Assembly (NCBI RefSeq): GCF_004363045.1
Contig: NZ_SNYJ01000001.1
Location: 445,218-509,217, forward strand
Source: Aureibacillus halotolerans
GTDB taxonomy: Bacteria > Bacillota > Bacilli > Bacillales > DSM-28697
Reading direction: 5' to 3'
DNA: 64,000 nt
Part shown: positions 35,646 through 44,229 of the stretch, piece by piece
Numbering within the stretch: the stretch's first letter is position 1
Layout: each line of letters begins with the position of its first letter
The notes under the pieces: generated by a model
The model's database searches: none
The model's input: the letters and a program-made list of their open reading frames with translations, nothing else
Told to the model about the DNA's origin: nothing
Translations under genes and position numbers: made by a program

Positions 35646-35993
35646 TTATGATTGGACAGCTTTTGCTTCATCTGCCTCTTTTTCATTCATTCGATCAATA
35701 TGAGTTTCGCTCCATGAATGCATGGCGTGAAGAATCGGGTCCAAGGTTCTGCCGTACGTAGTGACGCTATACTCCACCTTTGGCGGTATTTGCGAATACA
35801 CTTTTCGTTGAACTATGTCGTGGGATTCAAGCTCGCGTAGTTGAGAGGTCAGCATTTTCTGAGTAATTCCTGGGATGGCTCGTTTCAACTCATTAAAACG
35901 CATCACCTCATGCTTTGAAAGTTCAAACAAAATTTTATGCTTCCACTTCCCTACCAGAATATCTAATGCCGTATCTGCTTTGCACGTCTCCAC
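35646..35993 (-). CDS. HxlR-family transcriptional regulator
   Basis: This 115-residue winged-helix protein has the HxlR pattern: an N-terminal cysteine (C4) before ALDILVGKWKHKILFEL, then RFNELKRAIPGITQKMLTSQL and a wing ending in VEYSVTTYG. Members with this N-terminal cysteine sense aldehydes, quinones or oxidants and control a neighbouring detoxifying enzyme. The divergent nitroreductase gene is the natural target. GTG start with GAGGAGG 7 bp upstream. Confidence 0.93.
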   Translation of the reverse strand: METCKADTALDILVGKWKHKILFELSKHEVMRFNELKRAIPGITQKMLTSQLRELESHDIVQRKVYSQIPPKVEYSVTTYGRTLDPILHAMHSWSETHIDRMNEKEADEAKAVQS

Positions 35994-36103
35994 ACCAACG
36001 CCTCCTCTTTACAGTTTCTTTACAACCACTATACCACCCACCTTATGTACATTCAAAACGAATTGATTCTGAAGGGTAGTTTCCTTCACGATACTAAACC
36101 ACA

Positions 36104-36121
36104 TAAAAGTGCGTACTTTTA
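36104..36121. promoter_or_regulatory. Candidate HxlR operator
   Basis: TAAAAGTGCGTACTTTTA is an 18-bp dyad with 7-bp perfect arms, 62 bp upstream of the nitroreductase start and in the shared intergenic region. HxlR proteins bind such dyads. No direct proof from sequence. Confidence 0.45.
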
Positions 36122-36182
36122 ATCTTTTGAGTCCGTGGGTAAACTGTAATTGTAGAGATTTTATAAAAGGAGAGGTTTATAC

Positions 36183-36785
36183 ATGAGTAAAGACTTTTTT
36201 GGTGCATTAGAAAATCGTCGTTCTTATTATGGCTTAAATAAAGATCATGTCGTTTCAGATGAGCGAATTGAGGAAGTCGTAAAGCATGCTGTGAAACATG
36301 TACCTTCTGCATTTAATTCTCAAACGGCACGTGTTGTCATCCTTCTTGGCGGCGATCACGACAAGCTTTGGGACATTACAACAGACGTGTTAAAAGTGGT
36401 CGTTGGTGATGGCGATTTCTCAGGTACACAGCAAAGAATGGACGGTTTTAAAGCAGCCTATGGAACTGTACTGTTCTTTGAAGAGCAAGACGTCGTTCGT
36501 GACTTCCAAGAGCAATTCGCCCTATTTGCCGACAACTTTCCTATTTGGTCTGATCAATCCTCTGGCATGCATCAGCTTGCCGTATGGACAGGACTTGAGC
36601 TCGAAGGGTTTGGGGCATCACTTCAGCATTACAACCCACTGATTGACGAGCAGGTGGCTCAGGAATGGGACATCCCAAACACATGGAAGCTACGTGCGCA
36701 AATGCCGTTTGGTAAACCTACAGCAGCGCCTGGAGAAAAAAATTTCCAACCAATCGACGCTCGCGTAAAGATTCATAAATCGTAA
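36183..36785 (+). CDS. Nitroreductase family protein (HBN1-like)
   Basis: This 200-residue FMN-dependent oxidoreductase begins with ALENRRSYY, the FMN-contacting start of nitroreductases, followed by HVPSAFNSQTARVV (near residue 38) and a QLAVWTGLELEGFGASLQHYNP segment near 140. The C-terminal LRAQMPFGKP block is typical of the HBN1-like branch. Likely substrates are quinones or nitro compounds with NAD(P)H. It has AAAAGGAGAGG upstream and is divergent from the HxlR gene that probably controls it. Confidence 0.9.
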   Translation: MSKDFFGALENRRSYYGLNKDHVVSDERIEEVVKHAVKHVPSAFNSQTARVVILLGGDHDKLWDITTDVLKVVVGDGDFSGTQQRMDGFKAAYGTVLFFEEQDVVRDFQEQFALFADNFPIWSDQSSGMHQLAVWTGLELEGFGASLQHYNPLIDEQVAQEWDIPNTWKLRAQMPFGKPTAAPGEKNFQPIDARVKIHKS

Positions 36786-36804
36786 CTCTTACCAGATTAC
36801 ACAG

Positions 36805-36843
36805 AAAAAACCTCAGGGCATCTATTCTGCCCTTGAGGTTTTT
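36805..36843. terminator. Bidirectional terminator between nitroreductase and GT-like gene
   Basis: AAAACCTCAGGGCA and TGCCCTTGAGGTTTT pair with one bulged base around TCTATTC, with A and T runs at both ends. It can serve both convergent genes. Confidence 0.88.
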
Positions 36844-37933
36844 AACTATGTGGTTGCATTTGCGAGAGATGCAAGCGTTCCTGGATCCAGTGGAGTAGCT
36901 CAGGCAACTGATTATCACATTCAGAAATCCTTCTCGGAGGCGCCGTAAAAGGCTCTTCCGCAAATTGGTTCCAAGACGTAATAAGATGACCTTTGCCTAA
37001 ATGCTCTGCTTCAATCAACTGACAAAGCTGACGATCCTCAGCCACCTGCTCTCTGCCGATAAGTCGAGAAGGCACACCAGCCAAAACAGCATCTGCAACT
37101 AGATTCCACCGTGGCTCACAGATCATCCAGTCACTCGCCGCTATATAATCCTCAGGAAATCGTTCGAATTTTGGGACAGGGACAACATTGGCGTCTCCTG
37201 TTAAACGACCTGAAGAAACAACAAACACAGCGTTTTCCATCTTTGCCCATTGTGTGGGGAGCTTCACATGGCCAACTTCATCGCCAAGACCGATGAAAAC
37301 GATTTGCTTTTTATCCGTTTTTGACAACCAGCGTTTTCGTAAACGCCTCACTCGTTTATCGTTTATGCATTTGCCAAACCACACTATTTGCTGCGACGAT
37401 TCTCTTCCCCAGTCCTTCTCATTATTGCCTGCCAACCCTATCCAATGCGTCATTGATTCATAGGCATTTTGCATAAAGTCGAGCTGTTCAAACCCCATAT
37501 CCCTAAACGTCGAAAACCACGTATGATGGGAAATGCCAATGGATGGAACCTTTGCTATGGACGCCGCCTGTAATGCAACTGGATCAATGTCACTGATGAC
37601 AAGCGCTGGTCGACACTCTTTCAAGTAAGCAGCTTCCGTTTGCCATAAAGCGGGCCAAACCTCTTGGTACTCTGCTAGCCGCTCCTTCATTTTCCAGAGA
37701 TCATAGTCAAACCCATTGTCCGCTGTCACATACCCAATCGTCATAGGGATTGTGCGAAAGACAATACGCTCTTTGAACATATACAACCTTCTACGAATGT
37801 ACCGATCAGATTCACTCACGACAATCGTCACACACAGCTGAAGATCTGCTTCAAGGAGGGCGTTAATAAGAACAACGCTTCGCCTCGCATGGACGCCTCC
37901 TTGATCAGATACATAATAAACAATGTGTTTCAT
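36842..37933 (-). CDS. GT-B-like (glycosyltransferase-fold) protein, paralogue 1
   Basis: This 363-residue protein begins IVYYVSDQGGVHARRSVVLINALL, recalling the N-terminal nucleotide-sugar transferase fold (MurG/UGT-like). In relatives this loop reads GHGxGH; here it is changed. Other blocks are VISDIDPVALQAA (near 111), SIGISHHTWFSTF and a C-terminal VVSSGRLTGDANVVPVPKFERFPEDYIAASDWMI with WNLVADAVLAGVP, matching the donor-binding half of GT-B enzymes. A paralogue lies at 57841-58905. It is 63 bp after a UDP-sugar dehydrogenase homologue, probably cotranscribed. The donor and acceptor are unknown. Confidence 0.7.
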   Translation of the reverse strand: MKHIVYYVSDQGGVHARRSVVLINALLEADLQLCVTIVVSESDRYIRRRLYMFKERIVFRTIPMTIGYVTADNGFDYDLWKMKERLAEYQEVWPALWQTEAAYLKECRPALVISDIDPVALQAASIAKVPSIGISHHTWFSTFRDMGFEQLDFMQNAYESMTHWIGLAGNNEKDWGRESSQQIVWFGKCINDKRVRRLRKRWLSKTDKKQIVFIGLGDEVGHVKLPTQWAKMENAVFVVSSGRLTGDANVVPVPKFERFPEDYIAASDWMICEPRWNLVADAVLAGVPSRLIGREQVAEDRQLCQLIEAEHLGKGHLITSWNQFAEEPFTAPPRRISECDNQLPELLHWIQERLHLSQMQPHS

Positions 37934-37996
37934 AACCCTTTCGGCCTCCCTTCTTCTCGCTTACACATCAAACCAATCCTCTTGCTTCCTTTACGA

Positions 37997-39283
37997 TTAA
38001 GGAACAAAACTATCTGACACCTCGTTCCTCCCAATAGATATGTAGTGAATTCCAGCTCCTTCAGCTTCCACTGGACAGTGAACATTCCGACCATCCAATA
38101 GGACTGGCGTTTTCATAAAGTGCTTGTAGTCATTAAGCGGGAACGCTTCAATTTCTAGCCCATCTGTTAAAATCATCGCCAAATCACATTGGTTCACCGT
38201 TTCCGCAATCGTACGTCCGAAGAGGACGCCGTTCGGCATCATTTTTTTCGCACTCTCTATGGCTACCGGATCGTAACCAATGACTTCGGCGCCTTCTGAC
38301 AATAAAGTATTGGCGACCGTCAGAGCCGGCGTCTCACTCAAGTCGTCTGTATTGGCTTTATAAGTAAGGCCAAGCAAAGCAACTCGCTTTCCCTTCAATG
38401 CACCACAATCCTTCGCCTTTTCGACAAAGGCTTGCACTTGATTCTCGTTGACTTCAAGGACAGCTTTAAGCACAGGCATATCAATCTCATTCATGTGAGC
38501 AAGCATGGCGAGTGCGCTCGTGTCTTTCGCAAGACCTGAGCCAGAATAGCCAATACCCGCCTGTAAGTAAGCGCCTCCAATACGCCCGTCCAAGGAGAGG
38601 CCTTCAGTGACTGCTTCAATATCTGCTCCAATTCCTTCACAAAGCTGCGCGATTTCATTAATGAAGCTCACCTTTGTTGCTAAAAAAGCACTTGTTGCAT
38701 ATTTAATCATTTCAGCATTTCGTAGAGTTGTTTCATATAACGGAATGTCAAAAGCCGCATGGAGCCTTTGCATTTGTTCAGCCACTCGGTGAGAGGACAT
38801 GCCGAGAAGAATGCGATCTGCTTTAAACGTATCGCGCACGGCCGAGCCTTTTCTCATGAAATGCGGACTGTAGACGACTTCCGTACGGTGCCCTTGGGCC
38901 AACAGTTTTTCTTGCAGCGCTTCACACGTGCCAGGGAGAACAGTGCTTTTGATCATTAAAACAGCGCAATTTGGCAATGCTTCACATACTTGTTCAGCGA
39001 GGGCAACCAGCTCCGCTTCATGTGGCATATCCAAAGCGAGGCAAAGAACCTCTGCTTCAATCTCAAACAGGTGATCTGTCATCCGAAACCGGTCAGCTGT
39101 CATGTTTTTCATAAGCAGCAGCTCCAGATCAGGTTCATAAAAAGGGACGGTTCCTTCCCGAAGGCGTTTCATGTCGTTATGATTTGCTTCAATATTAATG
39201 TAAGTTGTATCGTGTCCGACATCTGCAAAAGCCACTCCTGTTGTTAAACCGATATGGCCTGTACCAATCACCGCTATATTCAA
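37997..39283 (-). CDS. UDP-glucose 6-dehydrogenase homologue lacking the catalytic cysteine
   Basis: This 428-residue protein has the three-domain layout of UDP-glucose/GDP-mannose dehydrogenases: NAD motif NIAVIGTGHIGL at the start, KSTVLPGT near 112, SPHFMRKGSA (usually NPEFLREGSA) near 139, KVSFINEIA near 204 and GLTYKANTDDLSETPAL near 310. The active-site motif GGSCFPKD is replaced by SGSGLAKD near residue 247, so the catalytic cysteine is glycine. Oxidation to the acid should then fail. The protein may be inactive, regulatory or catalyse another step. I chose TTG 39283 (MNIAVIGTG) since AGGAG lies 11 bp upstream; GTG 39295 overlaps that site. Confidence 0.82.
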   Translation of the reverse strand: MNIAVIGTGHIGLTTGVAFADVGHDTTYINIEANHNDMKRLREGTVPFYEPDLELLLMKNMTADRFRMTDHLFEIEAEVLCLALDMPHEAELVALAEQVCEALPNCAVLMIKSTVLPGTCEALQEKLLAQGHRTEVVYSPHFMRKGSAVRDTFKADRILLGMSSHRVAEQMQRLHAAFDIPLYETTLRNAEMIKYATSAFLATKVSFINEIAQLCEGIGADIEAVTEGLSLDGRIGGAYLQAGIGYSGSGLAKDTSALAMLAHMNEIDMPVLKAVLEVNENQVQAFVEKAKDCGALKGKRVALLGLTYKANTDDLSETPALTVANTLLSEGAEVIGYDPVAIESAKKMMPNGVLFGRTIAETVNQCDLAMILTDGLEIEAFPLNDYKHFMKTPVLLDGRNVHCPVEAEGAGIHYISIGRNEVSDSFVP

Positions 39284-39654
39284 TGAATGTGACACTCCTT
39301 TTAAAAGTTAGGTACAAATTCATCCTAATTTAATAAATTAAATGACGATGATGACCGTTCTCTAAAAAAAACAGTTACGTACGAACTATCACCTTACTAA
39401 TTCTACATACCCTTATTGTAATATTTTTCAATCAATAGTCACATCAAGAATCGTTCAAGTTTTTTTTGGGAAAATTGTCGTTTTATCACACCTGGATATC
39501 GTTCTTTTTAACGAACTTTTGAACTAACACTGGTATTATTGACTCTATCGTTTAAGAAATTTGTCAAACAGTTTAAGAAAGACTTTAACAGGAGAAAACA
39601 AAAGGTATGGTAGAGGGGGTAGGAAGAATTTTAGAATTTTATTATAGAAAAAAG
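39284..39654. other. Intergenic region upstream of the dehydrogenase homologue
   Basis: AT-rich, without a credible frame. It should hold the minus-strand promoter of the dehydrogenase/GT-like pair, but no convincing hexamer pair was fixed. A +strand stretch AACTAACACTGGTATTAT and similar AT-rich tracts have no feature I can name. Confidence 0.35.
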
Positions 39655-39702
39655 AAAGGACTGCCCTAGAAGTCATCTTGATGACTTCTGAGACAGTCCT
39701 TT
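39655..39702. terminator. Terminator of yyaL
   Basis: AAAGGACTG...AGAAGTCATC, a TTG loop, then ATGACTTCT...CAGTCCTTT form a long stem with a small internal loop. On the minus strand it follows the yyaL stop by 6 bp and runs into a T-rich stretch. Confidence 0.85.
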
Positions 39703-39708
39703 GTCAAC

Positions 39709-41769
39709 CTATCGCGATGTTAAGACGTCCATTGCCTCTTTTCCTGTGAGTGGCATCTGACAGGAGAAATTTTCACAAACATACAATGTAGGCTCGTCGT
39801 TCATCATATTATGTTCAGCGGTAAACGGAGCGACCTTACTCAGATCAGCCTTTTTCATATCTTTAAACAAAAGGACATCGCCTGGGCGTTGCGTCGTCTG
39901 TGCCAATTGCAGCAAAGCCTCTAATTTTTCTTCTCCACGAACACCAACGATAACAATTTCTCTTGAACGCTCTGTCGCATAATATAGTGATCGCAGCATC
40001 GAGGTAAACCCGTGAGGTGCCTGCTTAACCTCCTGACCAAAGGCTTGAGAAAGCGTTTGGGCATAGCCTTGCAGCTCGATATTGCCTGTAAGCTTGGAGA
40101 GTCTTAGAATATTGGCCGCCGCCATGCCGTTCCCTGAAGGCATGGCGCCATCAAAGCCTGGCTTTGGTCGCTGAAGCAGCTGTTCCCCGTCCTCGCCGTA
40201 AAAATAAAAGCCTCCATTGTTCTCATCCCAAAACAATCGCAGCAAGTCCTGAGTCAGCTCAAGCGCACGAATAAGGTAATCGTGGTCAAAAGTGGCTTCA
40301 TATAGCTCAATGAGTCCCCATGAGTAGGCGACATAATCATCAAGGTACGCGAGATGCGCCACATCGCCATCCCGATAGCGTGCCATTAAACGACCGTCTT
40401 CCCGTCGCAGCTGAGTCCATAGAAAGTCATCTGCTCGCTTGGCAGCCTGAATATAATCCTCTGACTGCAGCACCTTCCCTGCCTTTGCATACGCAGCAAT
40501 CATCAAGCCGTTCCACGAGGTAAGCACTTTGTCATCCTTCAGTGGCGGTACACGGGCTGATCGCGCTGCAAGCAATAGATCGCGCCACTCCTTTACGTGC
40601 TCTTTTAGACCTTGCTCAGATAATTCGCGGTCCTTTGCTTCTTCTTCCCAGTCGACATTGAGCAGATTCGGAATGCTTTTTCCTTCAAAGTTCCCATCTT
40701 CGGAAATGCCGTACAAGCGACAAAAAGTTTCTCCTTCTCTTTGTCCAAGAACACGAGTGACCTCACTCGGTGTCCACACATAATAACGTCCTTCCTCTCC
40801 TTCAGAGTCGGCATCCTCCGCTGAAAAAAAGGCGCCTTGCTCACTTGTCATTTCACGCTTCACGTAGGCGAAAATGGCGTGTGCAATGTCAGCATATTGC
40901 TGATCTTCAGTAGCTTGGTACGTTTCAATCGCAGCAATGCTTAGCAATGCATTGTCATACAGCATTTTCTCAAAATGCGGCACGAGCCATTTCTCATCTA
41001 CTGAATATCGTGAAAAGCCACCACCAATATGATCGAACAAACCACCGTTGTACATGCCTTTTAATGTCGTTTCCACCATTTGCACAGCGCGGTCTTCACC
41101 CGTGTTCTTGCCATAGGCGATGAGAAACGACAGCTGGTGGGGGGACGGAAATTTAGGCGCATCGCCAAAGCCTCCATAGGTCTCATCGAATGTACAGGTC
41201 AAGACGTCAAAAGCTTTTTGAAAAACACCTTGATTAAAGGCTACAGGAGCTAGTTCTGTTGACGATTGTTCGTCCAACATCTCCTGAGCAAACTGTTCAA
41301 TCGTCTCCTGCTCTTCCTTCCAACCCTGTGCCATTCTTGAAAGCAAAGAAAGCAGTCCCGTTCGTCCAGACATCTCGTACTTTGGAAAATATGTCCCAGC
41401 GAAGAATGGCTTCTGCGTCGGGGTTGCCAAAATTGTTAACGGCCAGCCACCATGCCCTGTCATTCGTTGGCAGAAATTCATGTAGAGCTGATCAATGTCG
41501 GGACGTTCCTCTCGATCTACTTTAATGGCGATGAAATGCTCATTCAACAGCGCTGCCACCTCTTCGTCCTCAAACGATTCTCTTTCCATAACGTGGCACC
41601 AATGGCAAGTGGCATAACCGATAGAAAGGAAAACGGGCTTCCCTTCCGCTTTTGCCTTCTTAAAAGCCTCCTCTCCCCATGGAAACCACTGGACAGGGTT
41701 ATATGCATGCTGGAGTAAGTATGGGGATTTTTCATTCAGTAGTTTATTGGCTTTTTTTTGAGCTGTCAT
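39709..41769 (-). CDS. yyaL: Thioredoxin-domain protein YyaL (DUF255)
   Basis: This 686-residue protein has an N-terminal DUF255 thioredoxin-like domain (residues 1-165) with [15 protein letters not shown] and the CxxC site in [10 protein letters not shown]. An (alpha/alpha)6 barrel follows, with [10 protein letters not shown] and [22 protein letters not shown]. It is related to human SPATA20; the role is unsettled, with suggestions in sugar epimerase-like or redox work. ATG 41769 lies 9 bp after AAAGGAG; the in-frame ATG at 41778 touches that site and is unlikely. It is monocistronic. Confidence 0.92.
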   Translation of the reverse strand: MTAQKKANKLLNEKSPYLLQHAYNPVQWFPWGEEAFKKAKAEGKPVFLSIGYATCHWCHVMERESFEDEEVAALLNEHFIAIKVDREERPDIDQLYMNFCQRMTGHGGWPLTILATPTQKPFFAGTYFPKYEMSGRTGLLSLLSRMAQGWKEEQETIEQFAQEMLDEQSSTELAPVAFNQGVFQKAFDVLTCTFDETYGGFGDAPKFPSPHQLSFLIAYGKNTGEDRAVQMVETTLKGMYNGGLFDHIGGGFSRYSVDEKWLVPHFEKMLYDNALLSIAAIETYQATEDQQYADIAHAIFAYVKREMTSEQGAFFSAEDADSEGEEGRYYVWTPSEVTRVLGQREGETFCRLYGISEDGNFEGKSIPNLLNVDWEEEAKDRELSEQGLKEHVKEWRDLLLAARSARVPPLKDDKVLTSWNGLMIAAYAKAGKVLQSEDYIQAAKRADDFLWTQLRREDGRLMARYRDGDVAHLAYLDDYVAYSWGLIELYEATFDHDYLIRALELTQDLLRLFWDENNGGFYFYGEDGEQLLQRPKPGFDGAMPSGNGMAAANILRLSKLTGNIELQGYAQTLSQAFGQEVKQAPHGFTSMLRSLYYATERSREIVIVGVRGEEKLEALLQLAQTTQRPGDVLLFKDMKKADLSKVAPFTAEHNMMNDEPTLYVCENFSCQMPLTGKEAMDVLTSR

Positions 41770-42188
41770 TGGCAACATCTCCTTTATCTAAAGTCAATGT
41801 GTGCGATATCTCTGCCGGTTTTCATTACTTAAAGGATGGAATCCTATTGTATCAAATAATTCTTTAAAAACTCAGAGGCTATAACGACATAATAAACTAA
41901 ACCAAAATTGACTTATATTAAATAGCCTTTTGAAGATAGTCACACTATATATGAAAATGATGGAAGAAGAAATGAAATTGAATTGAATACAGCATTGAAG
42001 CGATTTTTCTAGAATGTTTGAGATGAAATGGTGAGGAGAGATTTAGATGCATGCTTGTTTGACCGCCATTATTTGATCACCTGTTGAAATGATGTAAATA
42101 TTATGCAGACATATAGATGCCAATACATTCACTTCTCTGATTTCGACATGGCGGTGGTTAATAAATATAGAGAGGGAGGCGCTTTCTA
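41770..42188. other. Intergenic region between yyaL and a lipoprotein gene
   Basis: AT-rich, with no recognised gene. A ribosome-site-like GGTGAGGAGAG at about 42031 is followed by a nine-codon frame (MHACLTAII), too short to call. It must contain the promoters of the two divergent genes. Confidence 0.35.
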
Positions 42189-42788
42189 ATGAAGAGAATA
42201 GGATTGTTCCTGTTATTTTCTGGACTCATGGTTGGCTGCGGACAAGCAAACCATGAGTCTCAAAGGGCAACATCATCCGAGGTGAATGAACAGCCCGCTG
42301 GAATAGAGGCTGATCTAATACCTTTTAAATTTCAAAAAGCAATTTCAGATGCTGATTTAATCGCTGAAGTTATTATCAAAGAAAAAAAGGAAGAAGTTGA
42401 TGTAAAGCCTCTTCCGTACACAGTATTTAGTGCCGAAGTGAACAATATATACAAAAACCCGTCGACAAATCAAAATGTAAGTACGATCACTCTTAAGCAA
42501 CAAGGGAATAGTGAATGGACTGTAAATCATTTAGAACTCTTTAAGCCTGGCGAAACATATATTCTGTTCTTGAAAGAAACGAAAGGTTCAAAATCAGATT
42601 ATTGGATCATTGGAGAAGCAACTGGCATGTTCAAAGTCATTGATGACGATACGATTGTGAAAATGCTAGGACCCTCAGAAGAATTCAACACTATTGAAGT
42701 AGAAACAAAAAATAAAAATCCTTATATTAATCATGGTTCTCAAGTTCTAGATAAAAATGAATTCATTCGAAAAATTAACGAAAGCTGA
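42189..42788 (+). CDS. Predicted lipoprotein of unknown function
   Basis: This 199-residue protein has a signal peptide with the lipobox LMVGC, so it should be anchored on the outer face of the membrane. The mature part reads SDADLIAEVIIKEKKEE, FSAEVNNIYKNP and FKPGETYILFLKET, which suggests a compact beta domain; similar patterns occur in small secreted Bacillus proteins with no assigned role. GGGAGG lies 11 bp upstream. It is AT-rich compared with yyaL and sits beside a mobile repeat. Confidence 0.7.
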   Translation: MKRIGLFLLFSGLMVGCGQANHESQRATSSEVNEQPAGIEADLIPFKFQKAISDADLIAEVIIKEKKEEVDVKPLPYTVFSAEVNNIYKNPSTNQNVSTITLKQQGNSEWTVNHLELFKPGETYILFLKETKGSKSDYWIIGEATGMFKVIDDDTIVKMLGPSEEFNTIEVETKNKNPYINHGSQVLDKNEFIRKINES

Positions 42789-43039
42789 TATAGGTTATGT
42801 AAAATAAGCCACTAGCGCAGCACACACTTCTCTTTTCAATATCAAGATATTTTTACTACCTATTCATGATAAACTCAACTTTCGCACCTTTTATTTGGCA
42901 GGCACGCCTTAGATATCAATGGGTAAAGCTACAATCCAATGTTGTAGTTGCTTTTTAAAATATCGGGGGTCACTTCATACGCGCTCTGTGGGGTCTCGCT
43001 TAGCCCGCTTATACACCCTACGGGTACAAAGTGCAACAT

Positions 43040-43275
43040 CGATTCGAAAGGACCTCATCGTGTTTTCTTTGCCGCTGGAGTCTCGCTAGTGTCATCTTTT
43101 ATAATGGACTGATTTTATGACATGACATGAATAAAAACGCAGAAGCACACATCAGCGTAGTCAACATACGTAGACTCCTGCGGGAACAGCGCGAGCTGAA
43201 GATCCCGCAGGAAAGCTTGCTTTCCGAGGAAGCTGAAGCCGTGCCCGCGGAAAGCGAAGTATTTTGACGCAGCAG
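43040..43275 (+). repeat. Core repeat copy D
   Basis: This is the most complete copy. It contains GTAGACTCCTGCGGGA, CAGC-GCGA-GCTG, TCCCGCAGGAAAGC, GAGGAAGCTGAAGCCGTGCC and GGAAAGCGAAGTATTTTGACG. CCTGCGGGA and TCCCGCAGG form the main stem with CAGC/GCTG inside, so the DNA or its transcript can fold strongly. Confidence 0.75.
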
Positions 43276-43335
43276 TCGTGATTTAAGGTGTAGAAGTCTA
43301 GTTCGTTATAAAAGACGATCTTTTAAAGAAGCAGG

Positions 43336-43550
43336 TGTGTTAGGCAATGTAGAAATGCATAACATTGCAATTGCACCTACACAGTAATGCAACTTGACAT
43401 GGAGCCTCTATGGGCGTGCACTTTACGCCAAGAAGCCAAGCGCCATAAGGCATTGGCTTAGCCGAATAGGCTAGCACGCCCAACTCTCCATGTAAAGTTG
43501 CAACGAAATATTGGCTTGCAAAGTTATGCACTTTTGTTTTGCACTACACA
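43336..43550. mobile_element. Nested MITE-like insertion with 5-bp target duplication
   Basis: The 215-bp segment begins TGTGTTAGGCAATG and its reverse-complemented end begins TGTGTAGTGCAAAAC. Inner arms pair too: ATGCATAACATTGCAA with TTGCAAAGTTATGCA, GCAACTTGACATGGAG with CTCCATGTAAAGTTGC, and GGGCGTGC with GCACGCCC, so nearly the whole element folds back. GCAGG stands at 43331-43335 and again at 43551-43555. Copy B has the unfilled site with a single GCAGG. The 63-codon frame inside is not a gene. Confidence 0.82.
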
Positions 43551-43722
43551 GCAGGATTGTGAACATTAGCCTCTCTCTATTTACACATGTTTTTAAATTG
43601 TCAATAGATCTATATTACACTGCTTCAACTCAGGCACAGTCAACATGAAAAGTGTTTTTTGCTCTGCGAAAGGTGAGTTATAAACTAAACCAACTACAAA
43701 CGAGTATAGGAGTGCAGACTAA

Positions 43723-44193
43723 ATGCATTTATATCATGAATTTATTAACATGATGAAAACTCTTAATAAAGAGTTAGATATTGTTCCATTGTTATATGGG
43801 TCGCTTGGACTTGAAAGGGTAACGGGCATTGACTTTTCTCCAAAAGACATTGACCTCCTTGTTCCTCAGGTCTTTTTAGAGGAGAAGTGGAATGATCTAA
43901 AAGATGTAATAGAACAGCAAGGATACCAAATGGTTGATTTACGAGAACATGAGTTTAAGAAAGAGACTATAAAAATAGGGATCGCGTATATAGAAGACTT
44001 AAAACCTTTTGCAGATGTTGACTATCATAATTTAGAGGTGTTTGAGGATTCAGGTGCTAGATACTATTTACTAACTCTTCCCGATTACCTTAAGGTTTAT
44101 AATAAGTCGGTATTAGATGGGTACAGGAGAACGAAGAATAATAACAAAGATCAAAGTAAACTGAGGATGTTGAATCGTCTAATGAACGATTAG
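43723..44193 (+). CDS. Nucleotidyltransferase-fold protein
   Basis: This 156-residue protein shows a minimal nucleotidyltransferase pattern: LYGSLGLE (GS motif, near residue 25) followed by SPKDIDLLVP (DxD-like, near residue 40) and a third acidic position in KPFADVDYH. These are the usual three metal-ligand sites of the DNA-polymerase-beta fold. Small members modify proteins, tRNA or antibiotics, or act as antitoxins/toxins. No partner gene of the HEPN type is adjacent. It is AT-rich, directly after the composite repeat. The start has TAGGAG 11 bp upstream. Confidence 0.65.
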   Translation: MHLYHEFINMMKTLNKELDIVPLLYGSLGLERVTGIDFSPKDIDLLVPQVFLEEKWNDLKDVIEQQGYQMVDLREHEFKKETIKIGIAYIEDLKPFADVDYHNLEVFEDSGARYYLLTLPDYLKVYNKSVLDGYRRTKNNNKDQSKLRMLNRLMND

Positions 44194-44229
44194 TCCATAT
44201 TTTGCCACCAACGGGCAATGATATCTAAC

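Larger units (their letters stand above)
42872..43680 (+). mobile_element. Repeat element copy D (composite, terminal inverted repeats)
   Basis: The left end AACTCAACTTTCGCACC and the reverse complement of the right end AACTCACCTTTCGCAGA are terminal inverted repeats. The interior matches copy B (7042-7593) in inverted orientation with only scattered differences, for example around ACGCCTTAGATAT and GGTAAAGCTACAATC. It carries core repeat D at 43040-43275 and a nested 215-bp insertion at 43336-43550. No transposase is encoded, so it must have been moved in trans. Confidence 0.78.

Noticed and set aside
43340-43531. 63-codon minus-strand frame
   Set aside because: It lies wholly inside the fold-back nested insertion and reads through its inverted repeats.
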